Origin: Thalassovita litoralis
GTDB lineage: Bacteria; Pseudomonadota; Alphaproteobacteria; Rhodobacterales; Rhodobacteraceae
Reading direction: 5' to 3'
Length of the DNA stretch: 64,000 bases
Assembly: GCF_900182725.1 (NCBI RefSeq)
Contig: NZ_FXTO01000010.1
Coordinates: 48,489 to 112,488 of the forward strand
The notes under the pieces: generated by a model
Databases searched by the model: none
Told to the model about the DNA's origin: nothing
Seen by the model: the letters and a program-made list of their open reading frames with translations, nothing else
Shown: in pieces, positions 44,694 through 54,492 of the stretch
How positions within the stretch are numbered: position 1 is the first letter of the stretch
Layout: every line of letters starts with the position of its first letter
Translations under genes and position numbers: made by a program

Positions 44694-45802
44694 TGGAACG
44701 TCTTTCTGGGGTCAAACGCATCGCGGACCCCTTCGAAGATAAACACCAACAGCGACAGCATCACCGCGAAAACCGTGAACGCGGTAAAGGCCAGCCAAGG
44801 TGCCTGAAGGTTCTGCTTCGCCTGCAAGGTCAGTTCCCCCAAGGACGGGGCCGAGGACGGCAAACCAAATCCCAGAAAATCCAGACTGGCCAGCGTGGCA
44901 ATGGTTCCGGTTACGATAAAGGGCAGCATCGTGACCGTCGCCACCATCGCATTCGGCAGCATGTGGCGGAACATGATCACGGTATTGGACACGCCCAACG
45001 CTTTCGCCGCGCGGACATATTCCAGATTGCGCGCCCGCAAAAATTCAGCCCGCACAACGCCCACCAGTGCGGTCCAGCCGAACAACACCGTAATGAACAC
45101 CAGCAGCCAGAAACTGCGCCCCAGCACAGCAAACAGGATGATGATCACATACAGCGATGGTGTCGCGCCCCAGATTTCAATCACGCGCTGGAAAATCAGG
45201 TCCAGCCAACCTCCGAAAAAGCCCTGTAACGCCCCCGCCACGATCCCCACGACCGATGCCAGCGTGGTCACGATCAGCGTAAACAGGATCGACAGCCGGA
45301 ACCCATACAGCACCCGTGCCACCACGTCGCGCTTGGTGTCATCCGTGCCCAGCCAGTTTTGCGCATTGGGCGGCAACGGGGCCGCGCCGGGACGATCCAC
45401 CACCGTGTCAAAGGAATAATGGATCAGCGGCCACAGCGTCCAACCTTTTTGGAACCCTTCGGTGCTGGTGTCGAAACTACCCGTTCCAATGGCGTCGATA
45501 ATCCCGTCGGGGTCGTCGAAACAGTCCTCCAGCCCGCCGGACACGATCAGGCATTGCACCTCGGGGTCTCGATAGGCGGCTTCGGTCTGGAAATCCCCCC
45601 CGAACTGCGTTTCCGGGTAGAATTTGAAAATCGGGGCGTAATATTCCCCCCGATATTGCACCAGAATGGGTTTGTCGTTGGCGATAAATTCGGCAAACAA
45701 CGACAGCCCAAACAGCACCGAAAAGACGATCAAGGACCAGAACGCCCGGCGGTTGCGCTTGAAATTGTTCCAGCGGCGTTGATTCAGCGGGGACAATGCC
45801 AT
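44690..45802 (-). CDS. yejE: peptide ABC transporter permease (YejE-like)
   Basis: The protein has 370 residues. The N-terminal NQRRWNNFKRNRRAFWSLIV is followed by a membrane segment and a long periplasmic loop (SLFAEFIANDKPILVQYRGE, YYAPIFKFYPETQFGGDF) characteristic of YejE. The C-terminal BPD domain has the EAA loop RAAKALGVSNTVIMFRHMLP. It pairs with YejB, whose stop codon region it overlaps by one base. Confidence 0.92.
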   Translation of the reverse strand: MALSPLNQRRWNNFKRNRRAFWSLIVFSVLFGLSLFAEFIANDKPILVQYRGEYYAPIFKFYPETQFGGDFQTEAAYRDPEVQCLIVSGGLEDCFDDPDGIIDAIGTGSFDTSTEGFQKGWTLWPLIHYSFDTVVDRPGAAPLPPNAQNWLGTDDTKRDVVARVLYGFRLSILFTLIVTTLASVVGIVAGALQGFFGGWLDLIFQRVIEIWGATPSLYVIIILFAVLGRSFWLLVFITVLFGWTALVGVVRAEFLRARNLEYVRAAKALGVSNTVIMFRHMLPNAMVATVTMLPFIVTGTIATLASLDFLGFGLPSSAPSLGELTLQAKQNLQAPWLAFTAFTVFAVMLSLLVFIFEGVRDAFDPRKTFQ

Positions 45803-46887
45803 CAGCCTTCCCTCCGTTCAAAATCAATGCGCGGGTCCACCAGCACATACATCAGGTCCGACAGGATACCGACAACCAGCCCGATCAGGCCAAAAATGAA
45901 CAGCGTCCCGAAAATCACCGGATAATCGCGGGCGACGGCGGCCTCGAACCCCAGACGGCCCAGCCCATCAAGGCTGAAAATCGTTTCGATGATTAACGAG
46001 CCACCAAAAAACACCCCGATAAACACTGCCGGAAAACCCGCGATCACGATCAGCATCGCGTTGCGAAACACATGGCCATATAGCACGCGGCTTTCCGACA
46101 GCCCCTTGGCGCGGGCGGTCATGACATAGTGCTTCTTGATCTCGTCCAGAAACGAATTTTTCGTCAGCAAGGTCAGCGTGGCAAAGGCCGAAATGGTCGA
46201 GGCCACAACCGGCAACGCGATATGCCAGAAATAATCCCCGATTTTTCCCAGCCACGACAGTTGATCCCAATTGTCGCTGGTCAGCCCGCGCAACGGGAAA
46301 ATCTGCCAATATGACCCGCCCGCCAGCAGCACCAGCAGCAGGATCGCGAACAGGAAACCGGGGATCGCATAGGCCACGATGATCAGCCCACTGGTCCATG
46401 TGTCAAAGCTGGTCCCGTCTTTGACCGCTTTCCTGATCCCCAGCGGGATCGACACCATATAAGCGATGATCGTCGACCACAGGCCCAGCGTGATCGACAC
46501 CGGCATCTTTTCCAGCACCAGATCCGTCACGCTAATGGACCGGAAAAAGCTTTCGCCGAAATCCAGCCGCATATAGTTCCACATCATGTTCAGGAACCGT
46601 TCCAGCGGCGGCTTGTCAAAGCCAAATTCCTTTTCCAGTTGCGCAATGAATTCCGGAGGCAGACCGCGCGCGCCGATATATTGTTCGTCCCCCGTGGGGG
46701 CGGATGCGCCTGCATCCTCGCCCGATCCGGCGAACCCCTGAAACACATCGCCTTGCCCCTGCATCTGGGCAATGACCTGTTCAATCGGGCCACCCGGCAC
46801 GAATTGCACCAGCGCGAAATTGATCACCATAATGCCGATCAGCGTGGGGATGATCAGCAACAGGCGGCGAAGGATGTAAGCTCCCAT
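45802..46887 (-). CDS. yejB: peptide ABC transporter permease (YejB-like)
   Basis: The protein has 361 residues and starts [40 protein letters not shown], the YejB/DppB family N terminus. The EAA loop is [20 protein letters not shown]. About six membrane segments are present. A loop after the first membrane segment contains a Gly/Ala-rich insertion ([19 protein letters not shown]). It follows yejA by seven bases. Confidence 0.92.
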   Translation of the reverse strand: MGAYILRRLLLIIPTLIGIMVINFALVQFVPGGPIEQVIAQMQGQGDVFQGFAGSGEDAGASAPTGDEQYIGARGLPPEFIAQLEKEFGFDKPPLERFLNMMWNYMRLDFGESFFRSISVTDLVLEKMPVSITLGLWSTIIAYMVSIPLGIRKAVKDGTSFDTWTSGLIIVAYAIPGFLFAILLLVLLAGGSYWQIFPLRGLTSDNWDQLSWLGKIGDYFWHIALPVVASTISAFATLTLLTKNSFLDEIKKHYVMTARAKGLSESRVLYGHVFRNAMLIVIAGFPAVFIGVFFGGSLIIETIFSLDGLGRLGFEAAVARDYPVIFGTLFIFGLIGLVVGILSDLMYVLVDPRIDFERREG

Positions 46888-46894
46888 TCAGGCG

Positions 46895-48838
46895 TTACCT
46901 CAGCGCGCCAGCCGCTTTCAGAGCGGCGGCCTTGTCCGTGTCATACCACCAGAAATCCAGCACCCCCAACGAATAGGTCGGCAATTCGGCGGGATGTCCG
47001 AACATGTCCCAATAAGCGACCCAACTGGAATCGTTGTACCAGACCGGGATCATGAAACGTTCAAACCGCAGCACCCGATCCAGCGCCGTCAGCGCCACAT
47101 CCCGATCTTCGGCGTTGGTGGTTTCCAGCGAAATGTCGATGATCTTATCCACCAGCGGGCTGGCCAGTCCGGCCGGGTTAAACAGGCTGAACGCCGCCTC
47201 GGCCGATCCATACATCTGATGCAGCCCGGTGCCGGTATCCAGAAAGGTGCGATAGCCGTCAAAGACCAGATCGTAATCACGGTCGCGCGTGCGCAGCGTG
47301 TATTGTGACGGGTCGATCTTTTCAAACTTCGCGTCGATCCCCATCGCCCGCAAATTCTGCACAAAGGTTTCCACCACCGCTTCCAGCGTCGCCGATCCGC
47401 TGGTCGCAATCGGGAATTGAACGGTCAGCAAGTCACCTTTGGCGTTCCGGCGCATTCCGTCGCTGCCCACGGGCCAACCGGCCTGATCCAGCAGCTTCAT
47501 CGCCTTGCGCAGGTTGCGCCGATCCTTCAGACGATCCGGGTCTGACGTATGCGCCATCACAGCCGGTTCCGTCAGCAGTTCAGGCGGCACCAGATCACCC
47601 AGCGATTTCAGCAGCTCCAGTTCCTTGCCAGTGGGAACGCCCTTTGCTTCCAGATGCGACCCTTCGACAAAGGAATTGCGCTGCTTGAACAGCCCGTATT
47701 GCAGCGATTGGTTGGTCCATTCAAAATTATAGGCCAGCGACACCGCCTCGCGTACACGCTTATCCTTGAAAATCTCGCGGCCCAGATTGAACACGATTCC
47801 GCTTGGGTCCGGCGGGGTGCCATCCGGCAGGGTTTCCAGTTTCACCCACCCTTTTTGCACCGCCGGGAATTCATAGCCCGTGGCCCATTGTTTGGAATTT
47901 CCTTCGGCGCGGAACGTATATTCCCCGGCCTTGAATGCCTCGAACGCAGCCGAATCATCCCCGAAATATTCGATCCTGATCCGGTCAAAATTGTGCCGCC
48001 CCACATTGATCGGCAGATCTTTGCCCCAGTAATCTGGGTTCCGCTTGTACACGATGCGGCGATTAATTTCATAACTGTCCAGCATATAGGGACCAGACCC
48101 CGGTGCCGCGTCCATACGCGGTTCATCCAGCCGTGCGTCGGTTTGTTCAAACCAGTGACGAGGCCAGACCGGCACACCGCCGACCTGATCAATCAGGCTG
48201 CGCCGCGAAATCCCGGTGGCAAAGGTGAATTTCACCGTATAATCATCCAGCGCCTCGGCGCTTAGCACCCGCTTTTTCACGGCCTGCGCATAAGACGGCA
48301 ATCCCTGTTCCAGCAACAGGTTATGGGAAAACACCACGTCATGCGCCGTCACCGGCGCACCATCCGAAAACCGGGCTTCGGGTCGCATGTGGAAAATGAC
48401 CCAAGTTTTACCTGCGTCATATTCCAGACTTTCGGCCAACAACCCATAGCTTTCGCCATACACATCCGCCGGGGCGCCGCCACCAGCGGCAGGTTCTTCG
48501 CCCAACAGGCTTTCGTAGACCATCCAGCTATAGCGCCCCGCGCGGCCCTTGCGGCTGTAGGGGTTCATCGAATCAAACGTCCCCGGCGCCCACAGGGCGA
48601 TTTCCCCACCTTTCGGCGCATCCGGGTTCACATAGTCGAAATGCGCGTAATCCGCCGGGTACTTCAGATCACCGAAATAGGAATAGCCGTGGCTTTTGAT
48701 GACCTCCTCTGCTTTCGCAGGCAGGGCAGCCAACGCGGCGGCCAGTGTCAAAACCATCGCGGCCATCCAAGCCGACAAAGGAAACGAGCGCACCAATACG
48801 CGGGTCGTGGCGCGGGCGCGGGGCCGATGGGGTGTCAA
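46895..48838 (-). CDS. yejA: peptide ABC transporter substrate-binding protein (YejA-like)
   Basis: This 647-residue extracellular solute-binding protein of family 5 has an N-terminal signal (arginine-rich, then MAAMVLTLAAALAALPAKA). The mature protein begins EEVIKSHGYSYFGDLKYPAD. WAPGTFDSMNPYSRKGRAGR and MRPEARFSDGAPVTAHDVVF are family blocks. The start is a TTG at 48838 with GAGGAGGAAGAG just upstream; the first in-frame ATG falls inside the signal peptide core. It is the first gene of the yejABEF-DUF1491-recO run. Confidence 0.9.
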   Translation of the reverse strand: MTPHRPRARATTRVLVRSFPLSAWMAAMVLTLAAALAALPAKAEEVIKSHGYSYFGDLKYPADYAHFDYVNPDAPKGGEIALWAPGTFDSMNPYSRKGRAGRYSWMVYESLLGEEPAAGGGAPADVYGESYGLLAESLEYDAGKTWVIFHMRPEARFSDGAPVTAHDVVFSHNLLLEQGLPSYAQAVKKRVLSAEALDDYTVKFTFATGISRRSLIDQVGGVPVWPRHWFEQTDARLDEPRMDAAPGSGPYMLDSYEINRRIVYKRNPDYWGKDLPINVGRHNFDRIRIEYFGDDSAAFEAFKAGEYTFRAEGNSKQWATGYEFPAVQKGWVKLETLPDGTPPDPSGIVFNLGREIFKDKRVREAVSLAYNFEWTNQSLQYGLFKQRNSFVEGSHLEAKGVPTGKELELLKSLGDLVPPELLTEPAVMAHTSDPDRLKDRRNLRKAMKLLDQAGWPVGSDGMRRNAKGDLLTVQFPIATSGSATLEAVVETFVQNLRAMGIDAKFEKIDPSQYTLRTRDRDYDLVFDGYRTFLDTGTGLHQMYGSAEAAFSLFNPAGLASPLVDKIIDISLETTNAEDRDVALTALDRVLRFERFMIPVWYNDSSWVAYWDMFGHPAELPTYSLGVLDFWWYDTDKAAALKAAGALR

Positions 48839-48967
48839 ATGCTCTTCCTCCTCGTCGTTCCGGTCTGGCGACTGTTACGCCAAGCTACCGGGCCGGGTGG
48901 ATCATGTTCAAGCGGCTATTCCCGATCCTCACCGGGATTTGTGCGCCTGCGATCACCCAGACAGCAA

Positions 48968-48998
48968 AAAGGCCGCCGCCTCGCGGGCAACGGCCTTT
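48968..48998 (-). terminator. terminator of the cytochrome c gene
   Basis: The stem AAAGGCCG / CGGCCTTT has a 15-base loop that contains further pairing, and is followed by TTTTTGC on the minus strand. It lies about 30 bases after the cytochrome stop codon. Confidence 0.85.
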
Positions 48999-49029
48999 GG
49001 AATCTCTGCCTAATGCCTAAACAGCGAAC

Positions 49030-49557
49030 TTAGTTATCCAGCGTATCCAGATAAGCAATCAGGTTCGCGCGATCCTCGATCTTCTTCAGACCGGCAAAGG
49101 ACATTTTCGTACCCGGTGCGAACCCTTTGGGGTTTTCCAGGAAATGGCTCAGGTTTTCCGGGGTCCACACATCGGCGGCTTCCTCCAGCTTACCCGAATA
49201 GGCAAAGCCGGGTTCCGCATCCACGTTCCGCCCAACAACGCCGTACAGCGACGGGCCGGTTGCGTTCACGCCAGCTTCGATCTTATGGCAAGCTTTGCAC
49301 TTCGAGAACACCTTGGCACCGGCAGCTACATCAGCTTCGGCATACAGGGTTGCGAAGTCGGGGCCTTCTTCTTTTTCAGCGCCGCTATCCGCTTCGGAAT
49401 CGCCGGTGTCGATCACATAGGCCTGATGCACTTCGTCGCCGTGACCGCCGCCACCTACATGGTACAGCGATTCCGCCGCCCAGTTGCCCAGCAGGAACAC
49501 CAGAAGCGAGCCGCAGAGCGCGCCGCCGACTTTGGTAAGGGTCATCGTGTCAAACAT
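49030..49557 (-). CDS. cycM: membrane-anchored c-type cytochrome (c552/CycM type)
   Basis: The protein has 175 residues. An N-terminal uncleaved anchor (VGGALCGSLLVFLLGNWAAE) is followed by an acidic linker and a class I cytochrome c domain with haem motif CKACHK and the distal methionine in PGTKMSFAGLKK. It would carry electrons from the bc1 complex to terminal oxidase. The start MFDTMTLTK matches relatives; another ATG lies five codons upstream. It is divergent from pheA. Confidence 0.9.
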   Translation of the reverse strand: MFDTMTLTKVGGALCGSLLVFLLGNWAAESLYHVGGGGHGDEVHQAYVIDTGDSEADSGAEKEEGPDFATLYAEADVAAGAKVFSKCKACHKIEAGVNATGPSLYGVVGRNVDAEPGFAYSGKLEEAADVWTPENLSHFLENPKGFAPGTKMSFAGLKKIEDRANLIAYLDTLDN

Positions 49558-49679
49558 GGTTCGCCCGTTCATTTCGTGTCTGTCGGCGCGTATGTATCCG
49601 CTTCCCCTTGCCTTACGCAAGGTGTAGTTTCCGCGACCAATCGCCCAATGGGTATAAAAAACCACAGGAATGACCGAAA

Positions 49680-50513
49680 ATGACCAATCGCATCGCGTTT
49701 CAGGGGGAACCGGGGGCCTATTCCCATCAGGCCTGCCGTCAGGCCCGCCCCGAGATGGAGGCCCTTCCGTGCCGGACTTTTGAAGATGCGATCGACGCTG
49801 TGAACAGCGGTGACGCGGATATGGCCATGCTTCCGGTGGAAAATACCACCTATGGCCGGGTCGCGGATATTCACCGGCTGCTACCCCACAGCGGTCTGCA
49901 TATCATAGACGAGGCGTTCGTCCGCGTTCACATCAACCTGCTGACCGTTCCCGGCGCCCGGCTGGAAGACATCAAAGAAGCACATTCGCATCTGGTGCTG
50001 TTGCCGCAATGTGCCGGGTTCCTGAAAAAACATGGAATCACTGGCAGGGTCAGTTCCGATAACGCCCGCGCCGCGCGCGAAGTGGCCGAACGCGGCGATC
50101 CGACAGTGGCCGCGCTGGCCAGCGAACTGGCGGGGGAAATCTATGGGTTGGACGTGATGGCCCGCCATATCGAAGACCACGGCAACAACACCACCCGTTT
50201 CCTGCTGATGAGCCGTGAGCCGGACTATTCCCGCCGGGGCGATCAGGGCATGATGACCAGCTTTGTCTTTCAGGTCCGCAACATCCCCGCCGCGCTGTAC
50301 AAGGCGATGGGCGGTTTTGCCACGAATGGCGTCAACATGACCAAACTGGAAAGCTACATGGTGGACGGATCATTCACCGCCACACAGTTTTACGCAGATA
50401 TCGAAGGCCACCCCGACGATGCCAACGTGAAACTGGCGCTGGACGAATTGGGGTATTTTACCACCAACACCGAAATTCTGGGCGTCTATCCCGCGGCACA
50501 GCGCCACCACTGA
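49680..50513 (+). CDS. pheA: prephenate dehydratase
   Basis: This 277-residue enzyme converts prephenate to phenylpyruvate in phenylalanine synthesis. Catalytic-domain blocks are RIAFQGEPGAYSHQACRQA, DMAMLPVENTTYGRVADIH and HGNNTTRFLLMSRE (the TRF motif). The C-terminal ACT domain contains GGFATNGVNMTKLESYMVDG, the phenylalanine-binding ESRP-like region. There is no chorismate mutase domain, as expected for alphaproteobacteria. Confidence 0.95.
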   Translation: MTNRIAFQGEPGAYSHQACRQARPEMEALPCRTFEDAIDAVNSGDADMAMLPVENTTYGRVADIHRLLPHSGLHIIDEAFVRVHINLLTVPGARLEDIKEAHSHLVLLPQCAGFLKKHGITGRVSSDNARAAREVAERGDPTVAALASELAGEIYGLDVMARHIEDHGNNTTRFLLMSREPDYSRRGDQGMMTSFVFQVRNIPAALYKAMGGFATNGVNMTKLESYMVDGSFTATQFYADIEGHPDDANVKLALDELGYFTTNTEILGVYPAAQRHH

Positions 50514-50541
50514 CGCGGGGCGGCGCATCCCGATCCAAACA

Positions 50542-50568
50542 ACAGGGCGCGGTTCCTCCGCGCCCTGT
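50542..50568. terminator. hairpin between pheA and SRPBCC gene
   Basis: The 11-base stem ACAGGGCGCGG / CCGCGCCCTGT has a five-base loop and sits between convergent genes. The T tract is weak. Confidence 0.7.
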
Positions 50569-50586
50569 CCCGGAATAGCTCTCGGA

Positions 50587-51054
50587 TTAGCTGATTTTGC
50601 TGTAGCGTTTTTCCAACTGTCGACCGTAATCCACCATCATACCGTCGAACCTTTTTCCAATCTGCCCCTTGGCCAGTTTCAGCGATTGCAAAAGCAACCG
50701 CGCAGGCAGGGTTTTCGCCTCCATCGACACTGTCGAAGTCATCCGCGTCAGGTCTTTTGACATCTGGATCAGCTCAACCCGCATCGTTGCTTCGATCCCC
50801 TGCCCGGTCGCCTTATAAGTCGCCAGTTCCGGGGTCTGAAACTCGATCAACTCCACCAGCACCTCGCGCGATTTCCCGCGAAAATTAAACTCGGCCCGCC
50901 ATTGTGCGCCCAGTCCCAGTTCGGCATTGCCATCAACGCGCTGCACATCCGCCCCGCGCCGCAGGGCCGCTTTCTCGAAACTCTGGAAATCGGACAGGCA
51001 ATCAAAAACATACTCTGCCGGTGCTTCAATATCTGCCTTGGTCGAAAATTCCAT
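50587..51054 (-). CDS. SRPBCC family protein
   Basis: This 155-residue START/Bet v1-like protein (MEFSTKADIEAPAEYVFDCL, GLGAQWRAEFNFRGKSREVL, LIEFQTPELATYKATGQGIE) has a hydrophobic ligand pocket fold. No signal peptide is present. The ligand is unknown. It lies 51 bases downstream of nudC on the same strand and is probably co-transcribed. Confidence 0.8.
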   Translation of the reverse strand: MEFSTKADIEAPAEYVFDCLSDFQSFEKAALRRGADVQRVDGNAELGLGAQWRAEFNFRGKSREVLVELIEFQTPELATYKATGQGIEATMRVELIQMSKDLTRMTSTVSMEAKTLPARLLLQSLKLAKGQIGKRFDGMMVDYGRQLEKRYSKIS

Positions 51055-51104
51055 AAATCATCCTGTTTTCGTAAACTGCCCGCCCGTTGCGGCGCAGTGT
51101 CGCC

Positions 51105-52082
51105 TCAATCCAGCGTATCAGCAAGCCAGTTCCGCAACAAAAACTGCGCGATGGCACCTTTTCGCGCGGGCATCAACTCTGGGTGCTGCCCGGAAAACGC
51201 CAACATGATTTCCTCGCGGCTGAACCAGCGGGCGTCTTCGATTTCCTTGGGGTCGATATTTATATCACGGCTGATGGCCTGCCCCCGGCACCCCATCATC
51301 AAAGACGCCGGAAACGCCCAAGGCTGACTGGCCAGATATCCAACCTCGCCCACGCGCACGCCTGCTTCTTCCCAGACCTCGCGGCGCACGGCGGCTTCGA
51401 CGGTTTCGCCCGGCTCGATAAACCCGGCCAACAAGGAATACATCCCCCGTGGCCAGCCATGCGACCGCCCCATCAGCACATCATTGCCCTGTGTGATCAG
51501 CATAATCGCCACCGGGTCCGTGCGCGGGAAATGCTGCCCACCGCAAGACGGACAATTCCGTTGCCATCCAGACATCGCAATTTCACTTTCCGCCCCGCAC
51601 ATGGCGCAAAACCGATGCGACCGATGCCACGCAAACACCGCCCGCGCCATCGCCGCCAGTTCGGCATCCCGTGCTGAAAGCTGCGTCATGATCCCACGCA
51701 ATTCCGAAAACAGATGGGTTTCCGGCAGGCTGGGATGATGCTGCTCGCTGCGATCCATAAAGCTGTTCAGTTGCGCCTGATCCAGATCGTCAGGGTCCCA
51801 GCCCGAAATCTCATAGGCGAAAACCGGCCCTGTCTCCTCTCGGCCCAAAAAAATCGGCGGGTTGCCCTGTGCCTCGGCCAGAACCGGATGATCCAACGGC
51901 AGCCGTGCCAGTTCAACAGTCTGACCCATCCCCCAGACGACCAGCGGTTTGCCGCGCCACATCACCACCGCCACAGCGTTCACATCGGTTCGTGCCGCTT
52001 CTATCGCAGCGGTATCGCCCCGCCACTCGGCTGCGCGATCCAGCCCCGATCCGCCAAAGGTCACTGTCTCTGCAAATTTCAT
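51105..52082 (-). CDS. nudC: NAD+ diphosphatase / decapping Nudix hydrolase NudC
   Basis: The protein has 325 residues. The zinc ribbon is CAMCGAE...CPSCGG, the Nudix box GFIEPGETVEAAVRREVWEEAG, and the NudC-specific SQPWAFPASLMMG block follows. It hydrolyses NADH and removes NAD caps from RNA. The ATG at 52082 (MKFAETVTF) follows GAGCGGA; an ATG five codons upstream is possible. Confidence 0.93.
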   Translation of the reverse strand: MKFAETVTFGGSGLDRAAEWRGDTAAIEAARTDVNAVAVVMWRGKPLVVWGMGQTVELARLPLDHPVLAEAQGNPPIFLGREETGPVFAYEISGWDPDDLDQAQLNSFMDRSEQHHPSLPETHLFSELRGIMTQLSARDAELAAMARAVFAWHRSHRFCAMCGAESEIAMSGWQRNCPSCGGQHFPRTDPVAIMLITQGNDVLMGRSHGWPRGMYSLLAGFIEPGETVEAAVRREVWEEAGVRVGEVGYLASQPWAFPASLMMGCRGQAISRDINIDPKEIEDARWFSREEIMLAFSGQHPELMPARKGAIAQFLLRNWLADTLD

Positions 52083-52279
52083 TCCGCTCGACTCCATATC
52101 TCCCGCATCGGGTTTACGGGAAAAACCGGGGGGATTTCACCACTAAATCCATTTCTGACGCGGAAAGGGTCCGGTCCCGTCACAAATGCGCTGCAATACC
52201 ACCAAAATTTTTTGCCAAATTGTATCGGCTCTTGAACTCCTGCGCGCAGCGACTCAACCTATAGGCGATTAAACTAAAA

Positions 52280-54155
52280 ATGAACTCTCCCGAGCAGCCT
52301 TTGTTTCACCCAACGCCTTTCCCCGTCGCCAGCGACGAAACCCATCTTCGCCTTTTGCAAACCACGGACGTACACGTCAATTTACTGCCCTATAACTATT
52401 TCACCGACAGCCCCGACCCAAATTCAGGTGGCGGGCCTGATCAATCTGGCTCGCGCCGAAGTACCTAATTCCCTGCTTCTGGATACCGGCGATTTCCTGC
52501 AAGGCACCCCGCTGGGCGACCTGTTCGCGGAAAACAACCCCCAGGGCGGCCCGACGCATCCGTCAATCACAACCATGAATCTTCTGGGCTATGATGGCGG
52601 CACCGTGGGCAATCACGAGTTCAACTATGGGCTGAGCTTTCTGACAGCAGTCACCGCAGGGGCCGGGTTTCCAATTGTTTTGGCCAATGCGGCCACACGG
52701 CTGGGCGACACCCCGGATCAGGACGAAACCCTATTCCCGCCCTATGTCATTCTGGATCGGCAGGTGCGTGACGCGTTGGGACAGGTGCGGCAGATTAAAA
52801 TTGGGCTAATCGGCTTCGCGCCACCACAAATAGCGATCTGGGATCGGCACCATCTGGAAAACCGCCTGTTCATGCGCGGCATCACCGAAGCTGCCCGCGC
52901 CTATGTCCCAAAAATGCGGGCCGAAGGGGCCGACCTGATTATCGCACTGAATCATTCCGGGTTCGGCGCCTCGCAAGATGTATCAAATCAGGAAAACGCC
53001 AGCATTCCGCTGGCCGCGATCGACGGCATTGATGTCGTGCTATGCGGCCACCAGCACCGGCGCTTTCCCGATCCCGCCTTTCAGGAATTACCGAACGTAG
53101 ACCCCACGAACGGCACGATCCACGGCAAACCCGCCGTTATGGCAGGCTTTTGGGGATCGGATCTTGGTATGATTGACCTGGCGCTGGCGCAGGACGCTTC
53201 CAAACGCTGGTATCTGCGCCGTCATCGGTCTGCACTGCGACCGATTTCAATGCAAACCGCCACATCCCCTGACGTGCCGCAAGCCCTGCAACGGGACCAC
53301 AACCAGACACTAACCCATATCCGCCGCTCTGTTGCCCAGACCCGGCAACCGCTGCATACCTATTTCACCTTTGTCGGCTTCGATCCTGCCTCGCGTCTTG
53401 TGGCGATGGCCAAACGCGACCGGGCAGTTGCTCTGCTGGGGCCGCAAGACCTGCCAATTCTGGCGGCAGCATCCCCGTTCCGCGCGGGCGGCCACCCCGG
53501 CCCGGATAATTACACCATGGTCGCCGCCGGTCCCGTCAGCCTGCGCAATCTGGCCGATCTTTATCCGTTTCCAAATGCGCTTAGCATTCTGAAAGTGACC
53601 GGCGCACAGATAAAGGACTGGCTGGAACGCGCCGCGGGCAAGTTCAATCAACTGCACCCCGGCAAGCAAGACCAAATGCTGCTGAACCGGGATTTTCCAA
53701 GCTATCACAGCGGGTTCATTCTGGGTGTGGATTTCACCCTTGATCTGAGCCAACCCAGCCGGTTTGCCCTAGACGGCTGCCTGCTGCACCCGGATACCCA
53801 CCGGATTCGCGATCTGCGCCACGCCGACCGCCCAATCGCGCCCACGGACATGTTCCTGATTGCCACCAACAGCTTTCGGGCGGGGGGCGGTGGTGCTTTT
53901 GCCGGGACTGGCCCCGGCATTCAGGTCCCCATCCCGACCGAGGATTTACGCACCATCCTGACGGATTGGGTGCGCAAACAACAGGTATTGGACCCGCGTC
54001 CCACATTAAACTGGAACTTCGCAGCGATGCCGGACACCAGCGCCTTATTGCGAACCTCGCCCCGCGCGCAGGACTTCGTGCAGGATGTACCGCTACCACT
54101 GGAACGCGTGGGAACGGGTCCACGGGGTTTTGCCCGCTATCGCCTAAATCTGTAA
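52280..54155 (+). pseudogene. CpdB-like 2',3'-cyclic phosphodiesterase/3'-nucleotidase, split by a frameshift
   Basis: The N-terminal part (from ATG 52280) holds the metal motif HLRLLQTTDVHVNLLPYNYF. The remainder is in the next frame, which is recognisable from about 52419 (QIQVAGLINLARAE, then LLDTGDFLQGTPLGD, GNHEFNYG and NHSGFGA) to 54155. Removing one C from the CCCC run at 52411-52414 would join both parts into about 625 residues of the family. Without it the long frame lacks the first metal ligands. No signal peptide is seen. It is either a recent loss of function or a sequence error. Confidence 0.8.
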
Positions 54156-54189
54156 ATGCAGCCAACATGACACGCTTGCGACAGGCCGC

Positions 54190-54218
54190 TTGCGAATCCG
54201 AACCCCGCCCCCTATATG
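54190..54218 (+). promoter_or_regulatory. promoter of the SRP RNA gene
   Basis: TTGCGA (54190-54195) and TATATG (54213-54218) are separated by 17 bases. A start about six bases after the -10 falls exactly at the 5' end of the SRP RNA helix. Confidence 0.7.
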
Positions 54219-54222
54219 AACG

Positions 54223-54322
54223 CCTGAGAGGTTGGCGCGGGCAAGCTCCTCGCCAACCCGGTCAGGTCCGGAAGGAAGCAGCCGTAACGAGTCCCGCTTG
54301 GGTCGTTGTCCAGCCTCTCACC
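54223..54322 (+). ncRNA. ffs: signal recognition particle RNA, small bacterial type
   Basis: The conserved domain IV loop region reads GGTCAGGTCCGGAAGGAAGC and continues AGCCGTAACGAG. The termini pair as TGAGAGGTTGG at 54225-54235 with CCAGCCTCTCA at 54310-54320. The length, about 100 bases, fits the 4.5S-type SRP RNA that binds Ffh. It lies in the gap between the phosphoesterase pseudogene and rsgA, and is read in the same direction. Confidence 0.95.
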
Positions 54323-54492
54323 TAATTCGCCTTATCGTCCACAGCCGCCACGGAGGGTCATTGATGTTTGTCGTTCGCACCCCTCGGGCCGCCGCAACCT
54401 AAGGCACGCGCCATTCCCGGACTGCCCGAAACCATTCGCCCCTGCCGCATCTTCGGCATCGGGGACTTTTTCGCGTTTTCCAAGGCAAACCA

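Noticed and set aside
54364..54402. 12-codon frame after the SRP RNA with GGAGGG upstream
   Set aside because: It is too short and no regulatory hairpin set or downstream target fits a leader peptide.
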